Of a stretch of 64,000 nucleotides of DNA, positions 45,467-56,429 are shown in pieces. Source of the stretch: Anomaloglossus baeobatrachus. Lineage: Eukaryota > Chordata > Amphibia > Anura > Aromobatidae. The translations under genes were made by a program, and so were the position numbers. The stretch lies in NCBI RefSeq assembly GCF_048569485.1, contig NC_134353.1, forward strand, positions 705,776,841 through 705,840,840. The letters run 5' to 3'. Within the stretch, counting starts at the first letter, position 1, and every line of letters begins with the position of its first letter. The notes under the pieces are model-generated. The model did not search any database. It was not told the origin of the DNA and saw nothing but the letters and a program-made list of their open reading frames with translations.

Positions 45467-46310
45467 ATGTTGGCCAAAATCACTATATGGTTCTAAATGT
45501 AAAACTGTATTACTTACAAAAGGGATAAAATGTAAAAAAAAAAATCAAAATAAAGTATGAATTATTCTTTTTACCAGCAAAAATGGTTTATATATATACT
45601 GTATATTTAAAAAAAATACATTTGTCATAATAAACAAACAAAAACAGTTATCCAAAGAGAATGCAGCTCACCAAGTTATTTTTTTTCTATGTGCGGCCCT
45701 GGTCTAACATGTACTGTACTGGAAGGGAGTTCCTAGATTATCAAACAGCTACTCCGAGCTCTTCTGCTAACTGTTCAAAGGGCATATAAACAATGTTTAC
45801 TGTCATTAGCCTATATGCAATCCAGAATATTGCCATATAAAGATATGACACAAAGGGTACAAATCATATTCCTTGTATGAAACAAACAATTTAGTCATTT
45901 TCGTGACGACAGTTCTTTGTATCACAGGTGGGTTACATAAATGGTGCACATACAAAGCTATTGTATCACATAATTATAACAATCCTGCTATCCTACTCAT
46001 ATCTGACTAACTAGAAAGCCTGGGGCCCAGGGGGAGTATGCTGGGGGAAACCATTGTGTTCATGGGGACTGGTTTCCTGCTATTTAGGTTCAGTTGAGCT
46101 CAGGAAATGGGATGGCAATGCTTGCAGACAGTAATATGTAATGTCTGACCTATAATAAAAACATTAACTCCATGCTTGCTGAGGAGTCTAGACTAGAGGA
46201 ATATGTTTCATTGAGCCTTATCAAGATATTCCCTCTACAAATACCATTGTGGGGCACAATAAACATGCCGAGACCAGAGTTGCAGGGGACCAAGGACAGG
46301 TGAGCATTTT
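45467..46310. other. Uncharacterised AT-rich stretch
   Basis: No gene or clear repeat apart from A-runs near 45535-45545. Possibly the right flank of the element holding the 31-bp array. Confidence 0.3.
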
Positions 46311-46455
46311 TTTTTTAAATGAGTACACGGTGGCCATAATGCTACATGGATAACAATGGGCTGTACATGTGGACTATATGGAGGACTATGGGAAGTGCAT
46401 TATATTATATGAATGACTAGGGGCTGTGCATCATATACTAGATGGAGTACTATGA

Positions 46456-48135
46456 GTTGTGCACTTGACCTGATCCCGTCCCACCTCATCCTAAACATTA
46501 CCTGAGTTTTTATCCCAACTTTAACCCATCTCTTCAACCTATCACTAAAAACTGGTGTCTTCCCCTCATGCTTTAAATATGCCTCTATCACACCCATCCT
46601 CAAAAAGCCCTCCCTTGACCCATTCTCTGTGTCTAGCTATTGACCCATATCACTTCTCCCCTATGCCTCAAAATTATTAGAACAGCATGTCCATCTTGAA
46701 CTGTCCTCCCACCTCTCCTCCTGCTCTCTCTTTGACTTGTTACAATCTGGCTGCCGACCACATAATTCAACCGATACTGCCCTAACTAAAGTCCCCAATT
46801 ATCTACTAACCGCCAAAATAAAGCAACACTACTCTGTCCTCCTCCTCCTTGACCTGTCCTCTGTCTTCGACACAGTGAACCATTCTCTCCTACCACAGAT
46901 CCTGTCATCTCTTGGTATCACAGACTTGGCCCTATCTTGGATGTTTCATACCTAACAGACCGGAAATTCAGCGTCTCCCACTTACACACCACTTCCTCAT
47001 CTCTCCCTCTTTCTGTCGGTGTCCTCCAAGGTTCAGTTCTAGGACCCCTGTTCTTCTTCATCTACATCATTGGTCTGGAACAGCTCATAGAGTTACACGA
47101 CTTTCAGTATCCTCTCTATGCTGATGACACACAGATCTACCTTTCCGGATTTGATATCACCTCCTTACTAACCAGAATCCCATAATGTTTGTCTGCTATT
47201 TCATCCCCCTTCACTGCTTGATTTCTAAAACCTAACATGGACAAAACAGAATTCATAATCTTTCCGCCATATCACTCAATCAAGCCAACAGACCTACACA
47301 TCAAAGTCAACGGCTGCTTGGAGAAACCCTTGACTTTGCTCTTTTTTTCAAACCACATATCCAAGCCACTTCCACTCCCTGCCGACTCCAACTCAAAAAT
47401 ATTTTCTGGATCCATACATTCCTTAACCAACAATCTGCAAAAACACTAGTGCATGCTATCATCGTCTCATGGCTCGTTTGCTGCAGCCTCCTGCTCTGTG
47501 ACCTCACTTCTAATAATCTTGCACCCCTCCAATGTATCCTAATCTCTGCTGCCTGACCAAACCACCTGTTCCCCCACTATTCCTTGGCCTTTCCTCTCTG
47601 CCAACCCCTTTACTGGCTTCCCATTGCTCAGAGACTCCAGTTCTAAACCCTAACCATGACATACAAAGACTCCCGGAACTTGTCTCCTCCATACATCTGT
47701 GACCTAGTCTCCTGGTACTTACCTGCACGCAACCTCCAATCTTCACCTCCATCTTATCTCCTCCTCTTTCACAATTGCATACAAGATATCTCCCATGCAT
47801 TCCAAACTATGGAACTCTGTACCCCAACATATCAGACTTTCGCCTACCATGGAAACCTTCAGAAGCAACCTGAAGACCCACCTCTTCTGACAAGCCTACA
47901 ACTTGCAGCAACCCTCGTTCCTCTATACCGATGCACGACGAACTCTTCACTCACCTATGTATCCTCACCTGTCCCCTGTAGACTGAGCTCTTGAGGGCAG
48001 CATTCTCTCTCCTCCTATACCAGTCAATGACTTGTATTGTTCATGAGTATTGTACTTGTTTTTTATTATGTATACACTTTTCACATGTAAAGCGACATGG
48101 AATAAATGACGCTATAATAACGAATAATAATAATA
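46456..48135 (+). mobile_element. L2-type LINE, 3' part
   Basis: A 5'-truncated LINE holding the reverse transcriptase core and C-terminus, followed by a 3' UTR with CTGTAGACTGAGCTC, GTAAAGCGACATGGAATAAA and a terminal (AATAAT)n tail. The tail form is typical of L2. The coding sequence is broken in several places. It was inserted into the minisatellite at 46320-48520. Confidence 0.85.
46597..47890 (+). pseudogene. L2 reverse transcriptase remnant
   Basis: Around 46737-46950: QSGCRPHNSTDTAL, then [18 protein letters not shown], which includes the first catalytic Asp region, and GITDLALSW. After a frame change: [13 protein letters not shown] and [11 protein letters not shown] with the YADD catalytic box (about 47115-47150). 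A further frame has TEFIIFPPYHS. The C-terminus reads YWLPIAQRLQF and MTYKDSRNLSPPYICDL, then AFQTMELCTP. The order and wording match L2/CR1-group ORF2. At least three frame changes or stops make it non-functional. Confidence 0.85.
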
Positions 48136-48520
48136 TAAAAGATTATAGGCTATGGAGGACTATTGGGGATGCATTATACTATATGGAGGACTATGGGGTG
48201 TTCATTATACTGTACAGAGGACTATGAGGGTGCATTATAATATATGGAGGACTATGGGGTGTGTATTATCTATGGAGGACTATGGAGGGTGCATTATATT
48301 ATATGGAGGACTATGGAGGGTGCATTATATTAAATGGGGGACTATGGGGAATGCATTATAGTATACGGAGGGCTATGTGGGGCCCATTATACCATATGGA
48401 GGACTATGTGGGCTGCATTATACTATATAGAAGGCAATGTCGGGGCCATTATAATATTTGGAGGGCTATCAGGGAGCCTGTATACTTCATAGAGGGCTAT
48501 TTGAGGGTTATTATACCATA

Positions 48521-49770
48521 TTTATACAGTGTAAATAATTGTGTGGGGTCCATCATGCTGTGCGGAGGGCTGTGTGGGGGCCAATATATTGTTTGGAGTG
48601 TTAGTGGAAGCCTTTATACAGTGTGGAGGCCATTACACTACATGGAGGGTTGTGTGGGAGTCACAGTTGGGGATTACACTGTGTTTGGGTCATCATACTT
48701 TTCTGGGGTAGTTGAGGTGGGGTACAGTAGGGTCATCACACTGTGTGTGTGTGGAGGGTGCTGTAGAGTATTTCACTGTGGTGTATAATACAGTGCTTGT
48801 GGGGCACTTTTGTTGGCATCATACTTTATGGGTGCAATGAAAGGAGAATCTAGGGACTTCAATAGGAGAGGAATTACTTTGAAAGGGCTAAAAGGTTGTG
48901 AGATATGCAATTATGTGACCCAACCAAATATTAATTTATTTATTTTTTTGGGAGGGAGGCTAATTAGAACTCCTCCTATGGGGCCGCATGATATCTATGT
49001 ATGCCCCTGCCGACAGTCCTAGATTCAGTGGCCAAGTCAGGGCTTACGTCCTAATACCCACAAAACAGGATTCAGGCATATCAAGCAAGGCGGGCATTGA
49101 CTTAAATGATGCAGATGGAGGCAGTGTGCTCTGTGATACATCATTTTTGGCTGTAGGGTTAAACGCTATATGAACCCAGCGTAAGAGATATATTTCTGTA
49201 TTGTGTGGCACTTTTTCCTTTTTGCAATGATCCAGATCGAATCTTTATCATAAGGAGGTGCAGTATGTGATGTGGCAGAGTAGTTTTATATGTCCTGTAT
49301 CACAGACCCATAATATGGCATTTTAGATTCTTTTATGTTTGTTTGTTTTTATTATTATAAATAATTGGAAGTGTGTGTGGGAGGGGGGGGGGGGAGAACA
49401 CCACAAATAAATAGCAGTGTAGAAAACATCCTTATCGTATTTAGATAAAACATAATAACCCATTACAACATCTCCTGCTTTTTACTGCCATGGAGTGACA
49501 GTTCTTGATGATTGCAGTACTGTGTGTTTACAAGAACATACGCTCACGTCCTTTGGAGACGTAGGTGGTTCCGGTGATCACACTTGTATGTGGACAATAC
49601 AGATACACGTTTTCCGTCGTGGAGGTAGATTATGTTCCAGCTAATACCGTAACAAGAAAAACAAATAAACTGCTGAACAATCAGATTGTAATTTAATGTA
49701 CAATTCTTGTGACGATATATGCTCCAAGGAAAGGAAATTGCCACAAAGAACAGTACAGTGTGTGCCTATG
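48521..49770. other. Uncharacterised stretch
   Basis: Weak continuation of G-rich units to about 48800, a poly-G tract near 49382-49395, and no recognisable gene. Confidence 0.35.
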
Positions 49771-49775
49771 GGTCA

Positions 49776-49876
49776 TTGTAAGTGATCAACTATTGACTGT
49801 GATTTTTTTTTGCATCAAGCTAAGGAAGAGGGTTGTCATAAATTATATACTAGATGAATGTCAGCTGAGCACTCTA
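49776..49876. repeat. Left copy of the ~100-bp duplication
   Basis: TTGTAAGTGATCAACTATTG ... CACTCTA, 101 bp, ends exactly where the LTR element begins. Nearly identical to 52275-52378. Confidence 0.9.
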
Positions 49877-49922
49877 TGTCGCGGGCGGGGAGGGCGCTGC
49901 GCTCACCACGCTCGGGTCCGGT

Positions 49923-50807
49923 GTATCCCCTACGGACATCGAACCTCCTCACTTGTCCCTCATATCTCGGGCCCCGTACTTGGAAGGTGGCTCTGCAGAG
50001 GCTTTCCTTTTCTCTAATAGTGCGGGCTACCAGCTCCGCCTTCCTCTTCTCCCTCTCCACAATCTCCTGGCCTAGCGGGGTCAGCTCCCTGTCCCAGTAA
50101 GGGGCTGCTGCAAGCCCCTGCACGCGGGTCGGGCCCCGCGAGACCTCCTTTACGCTGCCCATTACTGGCATTCTGGGTGGAAGGTCTAGTGGTGTCATGG
50201 CCTGGGGTGCTGCCTCACAGCAACGACCCGGCGCAGCCTCAGCCGAGGAGTGGGGAACGGGTACAGGGGTCCTCTCCCGCTTGACCTCCACCTCCTCCTG
50301 CACGAGACGGGCGGCCGGAGTCGGTACGGGACCAGGCACGGTCACATGTGCCTCCGCTATATCTCCGCCGACGGGCTCGGCCTTTGGTATCTTCCATGGG
50401 AGCGGTTCAGGACGGTCACGGGCCTCGGCTGCAGGTCGGTCCGCTTGGGCGGATTGGCAGCGTACCGCTACCGGTTGCGGTGGTAGCGGGCCTAGTGGCG
50501 GGGCAGCAGCAGCCAACATGGGCGGCAGGGGAGGCAGCAGGACGAGCGGGCGCAGACCGGGCCCCTCAGCCGCGACGACCGACCCGATAGGGATACAGGG
50601 GCGTGGGTCGCTTACCCGCTCTTCCAAAACTTCCTCCACCTTGCGTCTCTGTATGGCCGCCACCACATCCGCCATGTCGGCCTCCCACTCCTCCAAGAGG
50701 AGCTGCACGCGGACCTGCAGACGGCTACTCAGCTGGACGGTCCGGACCTCCACCCACGCCGCGGTGCCGGGCGCGGGGGCTACGGCGTTGCTGGTCGGAC
50801 GGTGCAT
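49923..50807 (-). pseudogene. gag-like frame of the LTR element (fossil)
   Basis: A long open frame in the internal region, in the place expected for gag, running from 50807 towards the LTR-end piece. The product is rich in Pro, Ala, Glu and Arg, with an acidic/basic helix-like stretch at its start (LLEEWEADMADVV). I see no zinc knuckle. Gag identity rests on position and composition, not on a domain match. Confidence 0.45.
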
Positions 50808-51112
50808 CGCTGCGGCGGCCTCTTCCAGGAACCAAAAGATGGCTGCAGAGTCCTGGCATCCCTGCTTTTATAGCGGCGGTCTACATGCGGCCGGACGCCA
50901 TCCGTCCCCCCTTGGTTTCCTTCCGGCACCTCCTCTTCAGGGGCGGAGCTTCAGCTTTCGCGCCTCCACTGCTCGGGAAGACGCTCGAGCTGGGAACTTT
51001 TCACGCCCAAGATGGCGGCTTCTGAAAATTTTCGGCCGGACACCTCCGGCGGGACACAAGGCGCACCTCTACCAGACGGCAGAGCGGTAAGATCCTGTTC
51101 GTGACGCCAAGT

Positions 51113-52274
51113 TGTCGCGGGCGGGGAGGGCGCTGCGCTCACCATGCTCGGGTCCGGCGCTGCTGCTGCTTGGTGGCTCGAGCGGTGGGCCGGATCCGGG
51201 GACTCGAGCGGCGCTCCTCGCCCGGGAGTGAAAGGGATGGTTTGGGTTTGGGGATGTAGTCCGTGACGTCACCCACGGTTTGTGGTGATAATGGGACACC
51301 ACCGCTGCTCTGGACGGGGATCCCAGGAGCGATGACAGGGAGCAGCTGAGGTGTTTCTCTCCCCTCTGTGGGTAGGGTATTTTGGTGGTCCCGGGGCCCG
51401 GTGATAGCGACTGGAGGGTGGATGTCAGGAGTTTTGGAGGTGCAGGGTCGCGGGGGCAGCGCAGTGCCAGACGGCACGGTGGTACTCACTCAGCCAGTAA
51501 CGTACACGGAGTCTCTGGTAAAACAAACGGCTGGATGGACGGGTCCCACAGACGGCTGTGGTGGTCACTCCCGGTAGGTTGGCGGTGACTGTCTCTCCCT
51601 GCACCTTTGACGTGTTTTCGGCCCCGATGGCTTCCCACCGGTGACCCGCTCCCCAGCGGTGTATTTGCCAGAGGAGCCCCTTTTGCCCGCAGGCGCTGGC
51701 CCTGGGAACTCTAGCTGTGGCGGTAGCTGTATTTCCCTTCACGGTTAAGGGGTTGCCTTCAGTCGGGTCTTTGCTGCTGGGAAACCCCGGAGGTTCCCGT
51801 CGCTGACGGATTTGATCGGTTTAACGGCGACTCCAAGCCTGGTCGGGGTCCGTAGGCCCTGCCGAATGGTGCTGGCTTCTCTTCGCTCCCCGGTCCGGTA
51901 CCGGCGGGCCACCGCCTGACCCCAGTCCTTACGGTTGTGCGTCAATCGGCCTCGCCTGCAGACAGTCACCACCGTCTGCCAACCTTGCTGTGGGTGCCCG
52001 GGCCACGTACCCGAACACGGTCAGACTGCTCCTTTACCACTTCACTCCTTCACTCTCACTGTCCCTCACTCAACTCCCTTTTTCCTTTCCCGCCTCCAGA
52101 ACTGTGAACTCCTCGGTGGGTGGGGACAACCGCCTGGCTCCACCCCACCTGGTGTGGACATCAGCTCCTGGAGGGAGGCAACAAGGATTTGTGTGTGACT
52201 CTGGTGTTCCTAACCGGGGTGTGGGGTGTGTTGTTGCTGTACCTGTGACGTCCTGGCTTGTTCAGGGCGCCACA
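51113..52274 (-). repeat. Full-length LTR of the minus-strand element
   Basis: Reads TGTCGCGGGCGGGGAGGG ... CAGGGCGCCACA on the plus strand. It has the family landmarks in order: GCTCGGGTCCGG, GTGGCTCGAG, CCGTGACGTCACCCACGG and ACCACCGCTGC. The start is repeated in the short piece at 49877. Confidence 0.8.
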
Positions 52275-52378
52275 TTGTAAGTGATCAACTATTGACTGTG
52301 ATTTTTTTTTTTTGCATCAAGCTAAGGAAGAGGGTTGTCATAAATTATATACTAGATGAATGTCAGCTGATCACTCTA
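52275..52378. repeat. Right copy of the ~100-bp duplication
   Basis: 104 bp, starting directly after the LTR end. It differs from the left copy by three extra T in the T-run and one base (GATCACTC versus GAGCACTC). The next bases (CTTCAGGC) are not shared. Confidence 0.9.
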
Positions 52379-52642
52379 CTTCAGGCTTCATTCACACCAG
52401 CTTCTGAGCCTCTCCTAAAGTCCCTATACAGTGTAGATAGCTGTAGACCAAATGATGGTTTGGCCGCTAGCTAACTCGCCCTACTCGGCCATACACAGGA
52501 GCACTCACTCAACTGAACGCTCCTGTGCTCTTCATGAGGGAGCCACTGACATATGTTTGTCTGCTTGTTTTAGGGAGAACAAAAGGATGGACAATCCAAA
52601 ACTGGACACGCTGCATTCTTACATCCCTCAAGAATCATCTTA

Positions 52643-53048
52643 AAGGCCCAGTCACACACAACGACTTACCAGCGATCCCGAAAACGATGCGACCTGATAG
52701 GGATCGCAGGTAAGTTGCTGGGAGGTCGCAGGTGAGATGTCACACAGTCAGATCTTACCAGCGATGCAGGAACAATACAGGTCGCAGTAGCGACCTGTAT
52801 AACGATCTCAGCAGTCACTGTGACCCTGTCACACAGTGTCAAACACAGCGATGTGTCCTGCCCAGCAGGACATCGCCTTTGAAGAAAATGGCCTGGACCA
52901 TTCTGCAACGATTAGCGATCTCACAGCAGGGGCCTGATCGCTGGTAAGTGTCACACATAACGAGATCGCTAACGGGATCGCTACTGCGTCACCAAACGGT
53001 GACTCAGCTGCGATCTCGCTAGCGATCTCGTTATGTGTGACAGTACCT
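52643..53048. mobile_element. Harbinger-like MITE, third subfamily
   Basis: Ends AAGGCCCAGTCACACACAACG and, inverted, AGGTACTGTCACACATAACG are flanked by TTA at 52640-52642 and 53049-53051. The interior has GCGATGTGTC and many GCGATC words like the other CpG-rich MITEs, but lacks their CCAAT/GC-box core. 406 bp, non-coding. Confidence 0.7.
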
Positions 53049-53131
53049 TTAGTCTAATGTGTATGGATGTCTTAAGAGTCTTTGTTGCAGATTCCATCAA
53101 CCCTATTATTCCATCAAACCCTATTATAGAC

Positions 53132-53876
53132 CTACAGAAAAAATGTACAGGGAATGCATTTGAAACTACACAGATTTTATTGATTCAAAATTAATATTAA
53201 TAAAAATGACATATGAAAAGGGTACAATCGGAAAGTTTACACAGGTGAAAAAATTCCCTGGGGAAACCTAATGAAAAAGGTCACAATTCATATGCTAACA
53301 GATTAGACCTTGTGGGGAAAATAAATTACAGGATACAAATTGACATAAAAATCAAGGTGGTAATAAGGTGCTACAGTGTATAGAGTGTCAATATATAGTG
53401 CTAAACTGAAAGAAACCCACAAGGTAATGGCTTGAAAAGTGGCCATGAGAACAGGCTATATCAATTGCTGCTGTTACAAAAAGCATATCAACATCTCCAT
53501 ATGGAAGATAAATACATAAGGGTCCATGTATAGAAATATGGCTATGAAAAAATTATATCATATGTATGCCATATGGTAAATATGCACACTATGGTGTAAT
53601 CCCATAGTGTATATTAAGTGGTATAGGTTCAAGAACATAATAACCTGTTAGTATGGAAGTGATAGTACCTACAAGGGACGCTCCCGATGCGCATTTTGCC
53701 GTCTTTCTCAAGGGAAATGCACGTTGGGAGCGTCCCTGTTAAAATTCCCCAGGGAATTTTTTCACCTGTATAAACTCTCAGATTGTGCCCTTTTTATATG
53801 TCATTTTTATTAATATTAATTTTGAATCAATAAAATCTGTGTGGTTGCAAATGCATTCCCTGTACATTTTTTCTGT
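53132..53876. mobile_element. Foldback element with an apical hairpin
   Basis: Outer arms about 53132-53262 and 53745-53876 are inverted copies (CTACAGAAAAAATGTACAGG and its complement). Near the right arm a second hairpin pairs GGGACGCTCCC (53678) with GGGAGCGTCCC (53726). Non-coding. Confidence 0.65.
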
Positions 53877-54597
53877 AGATCAGTATGAAGGTATTAATGC
53901 ACTGGGATATATATTATGGGTTTTTTTGTGTGTTCTAAAGACCCTATTATATATAAAGGATAATTGCACTTTCAAGTAAGTTTTAAAAATAAATGAATTC
54001 TCTGAAAAGATACAATACAAAAGTTTCTTCTAATCCCCTGTACAACTGATTAATGCAGCTTGTTGAAAGTACAGTTTAGCTTTATCGTAAGTCCATCTGG
54101 TGCTACTTGTGTCTGTATATTTCCTGTATGAAATCTGTTCTTATAAAAAGAGCAAAAAAAAAATCCTAATGCTTGTGTGAACATAGCCTAATGGATATGT
54201 AAGTATCTCCACCCCTATAGTAGATGTTATAAAGAAAGGGTCAGACTTTTGGATGATACCTCATCATTTTGTTTTTATGCAAGAAAAGCTGCTGCCAGAG
54301 ATTTATAGAGCAGCCTACTCCCCTCATCTCATTAAAGCGCACCAATTACCAGGATTTTCCTATACAACATAAACCCAGTGCTATACTAGCACTATCACGC
54401 TGATTCAATACATACCTTTAATTTCTAGCTAGGATGTATAGATTCTAAAACACAAGAAAGTAAAGTTTGTAAAATGAGCAGCTTTTTGATTGGCAGCAGC
54501 TGCAGATCAGCTAATAGCTGGGGTGGGTTTTGATAGTGATTCCTGTCCCCTGCCTGTCCATGCTCAATCTATATTTTATTGATGCTAATTCTATTAT
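53877..54597. other. Uncharacterised stretch
   Basis: TTAAAGCGCACCAATTACC near 54334 looks like a MITE end, possibly the left end of an element containing the next inverted repeat. No gene seen. Confidence 0.35.
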
Positions 54598-54822
54598 AGA
54601 AGCATTTTACTAATGGTTGTGGCTAAATCAAGAAGGACCTTTGCGGACGTCATGCCCATGTGACTAGAAGGGGTGGGTCTTCAGCCAACATAGCTGATAC
54701 CAGGAAGCAACATTATGTTTCTGTTGGCTGAAGCCCCGCCCCTTCTGGTCACATGGGTATGACATCAGCAGAGATCCTTCTTGCCACTTTGATTTAGCCA
54801 CAACCATTAGTAAAACGCTAGT
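54598..54822. repeat. Inverted repeat
   Basis: Arms about 54598-54690 and 54725-54822 are inverted copies (ACTAATGGTTGTGGCTAAATC / GATTTAGCCACAACCATTAGT). Part of a DNA-transposon relic; boundaries not resolved. Confidence 0.65.
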
Positions 54823-55450
54823 ATACAATATATATATTATACTGTATATATAATATATAACACAAAAACGTGATTTAAACAATAAGTAATGTTCTGATTT
54901 TCGCTTCGAAAAGTAGAGAATCAAGCAGCACTCCTCATCCTTAAAAATGTCCTTTAATTCACTTGCTGGGAGGAGGTGGTAGAGATACGTCTCGGACTAT
55001 GGCCATTTTGCATGTACTCACACTTCCATGGGTCCAAAAGCGTGAGAACACGCAAAACGATCGTCGTCAGACACACATCCCACTCTCTCCTGCCTCCCCC
55101 CAGCAGGTTTTAATAGGATTGAATAAAAGGACATGTTTAACGATGAGGATGCTGTTTGATTCTCTAATTTTGGAATGTACTTAACCTGTCAGGACCCGGG
55201 GAGGGCACTTAAAGCTAAACAAACTAAGCATATAGTAAAAAATTTATGAATAATATAAAAAATAGAAAAGAAAAAAAAAGGGAGGGAATAGCCCTCTCAG
55301 CTTTATCAAACGCCCCTGTGAGACGCTGCTCACGTCTTATAGTGACGACATGTCTCACCCTAGAACAAGAGAATTAGCATTTCAAAATTAGACATGCTAG
55401 ATCCTTATCCGTCCTGACAGCATATGTCAGTATGTCAGGGAGGGGGAGGT
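54823..55450. other. Uncharacterised stretch
   Basis: AGAGAATCAAGCAGCACTCC near 54915 and its imperfect inverse near 55145 suggest another decayed TIR element. No gene recognised. Confidence 0.35.
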
Positions 55451-55451
55451 C

Positions 55452-55453
55452 CA

Positions 55454-55496
<43 letters not shown>

Positions 55497-55503
55497 TATA
55501 TAT
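55452..55503. repeat. (AT)n microsatellite
   Basis: An uninterrupted AT run of about 20 units within a slightly longer AT-rich tract. Confidence 0.9.
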
Positions 55504-55849
55504 GGATGACGTCAGTCTAATGTGTATGGGAGCCTTTCCAGTAATAGTCTTTGTTGCCCATAGCAACAGATCACAGCTCCGCATTCATTTTACCAGAGCA
55601 GCGGAAGAAATGAATGGTGTCGCTCCCCGCAGTGGAGTAGTAGTTTTCTGCATGTCCATTCAATATGGAATCGTGATAGTATAGGTCTGCGTACACACAG
55701 GGTCATTCACGGACACACACAACTGTTTTGCTGCCCAGTTTCTGGACCTTCCAATTCCACTTCATCTATATATATAATTGCCTTATTCTGTCTGTCTGTC
55801 TTGCTCCAAAATTGTGTCCTTACAGTGACAACCGTCGGATTGGCCGCTG

Positions 55850-56375
55850 GGCTCAGCCCCGCCCCCCGCATGGATTAACCGTTTGGCCAGGCCCGCTCCC
55901 CGCACGCGATGCCCGCTAGGCCATGCCCCCCGCACGCGATGCCCGCTGGCCCCGCCCCCGCATGGATTAACCGTTTGGCCAGGCCCTCCCCCCGCACGCA
56001 ATGCCCGCTAGGCCACGCCCCCGCACGCAATGCCCGCTAGGCCACACCCCCACACGCGATGCCCCGCCCCCGCATGGATTAACCGTTTGGCTAGGCCACG
56101 CCCCCCGCACGCGATGCCCCCTAGGCCATGCCCCCCGCACGCGATGCCCACTGACCCCGCCCCCGCATGGATTAACCGTTTGGCCAGGCCCTCCCCCCGC
56201 ATGTGATGCTCGCTAGGCCACGCCCCCACATGCAATGCCCGCTAGGTCACGCCCCCGCACGCGAAGCCCGCTACGCCATGCCCCGCACGCGATGCCTGCT
56301 AGGCCACGCCCCCGCACGCGATGCCCGCTAGGCCACGCCCCCGCACGTGATGCCCGCTAGGCCACGCCCCCGCAC
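55850..56375. repeat. ~30-bp GC-rich minisatellite in the Helitron
   Basis: Units such as GGCCACGCCCCCGCACGCGA + TGCCCGCTA, about 30 bp, mixed with GCATGGATTAACCGTTTGGC units. CpG-rich and imperfect. Confidence 0.8.
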
Positions 56376-56429
56376 ACGTTGGGCACCTGTACACCACCCC
56401 CAGGACTACTCCTCCTATTATACTCCTCT

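Larger units (their letters stand above)
46320..48520. repeat. ~30-bp minisatellite interrupted by an L2 LINE
   Basis: Units of ATGGAGGACTATGGGGTGCA + TTATACTAT occur at 46320-46455 and again at 48150-48520. The L2 LINE (46456-48135) sits between, so it was inserted into the array. Confidence 0.75.
49877..52274 (-). mobile_element. Incomplete gypsy-type LTR element with a 100-bp flanking duplication (fossil)
   Basis: Minus-strand element. Parts: one full-length LTR 51113-52274 (1,162 bp, TG...CA), primer-binding site 51093-51110, leader, a gag-like frame up to 50807, and a short LTR-end piece at 49877-49922. No pol region is visible, so it is incomplete. The primer site TGGCGTCACGAACAGGAT complements the 3' end of tRNA-Ser(CGA) as I remember it, and begins three bases after the LTR. 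The outer boundaries coincide with a ~100-bp direct repeat of host sequence (49776-49876 and 52275-52378). Age: older than the pair at 16972, but the flanking repeats are still nearly identical. Confidence 0.75.
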
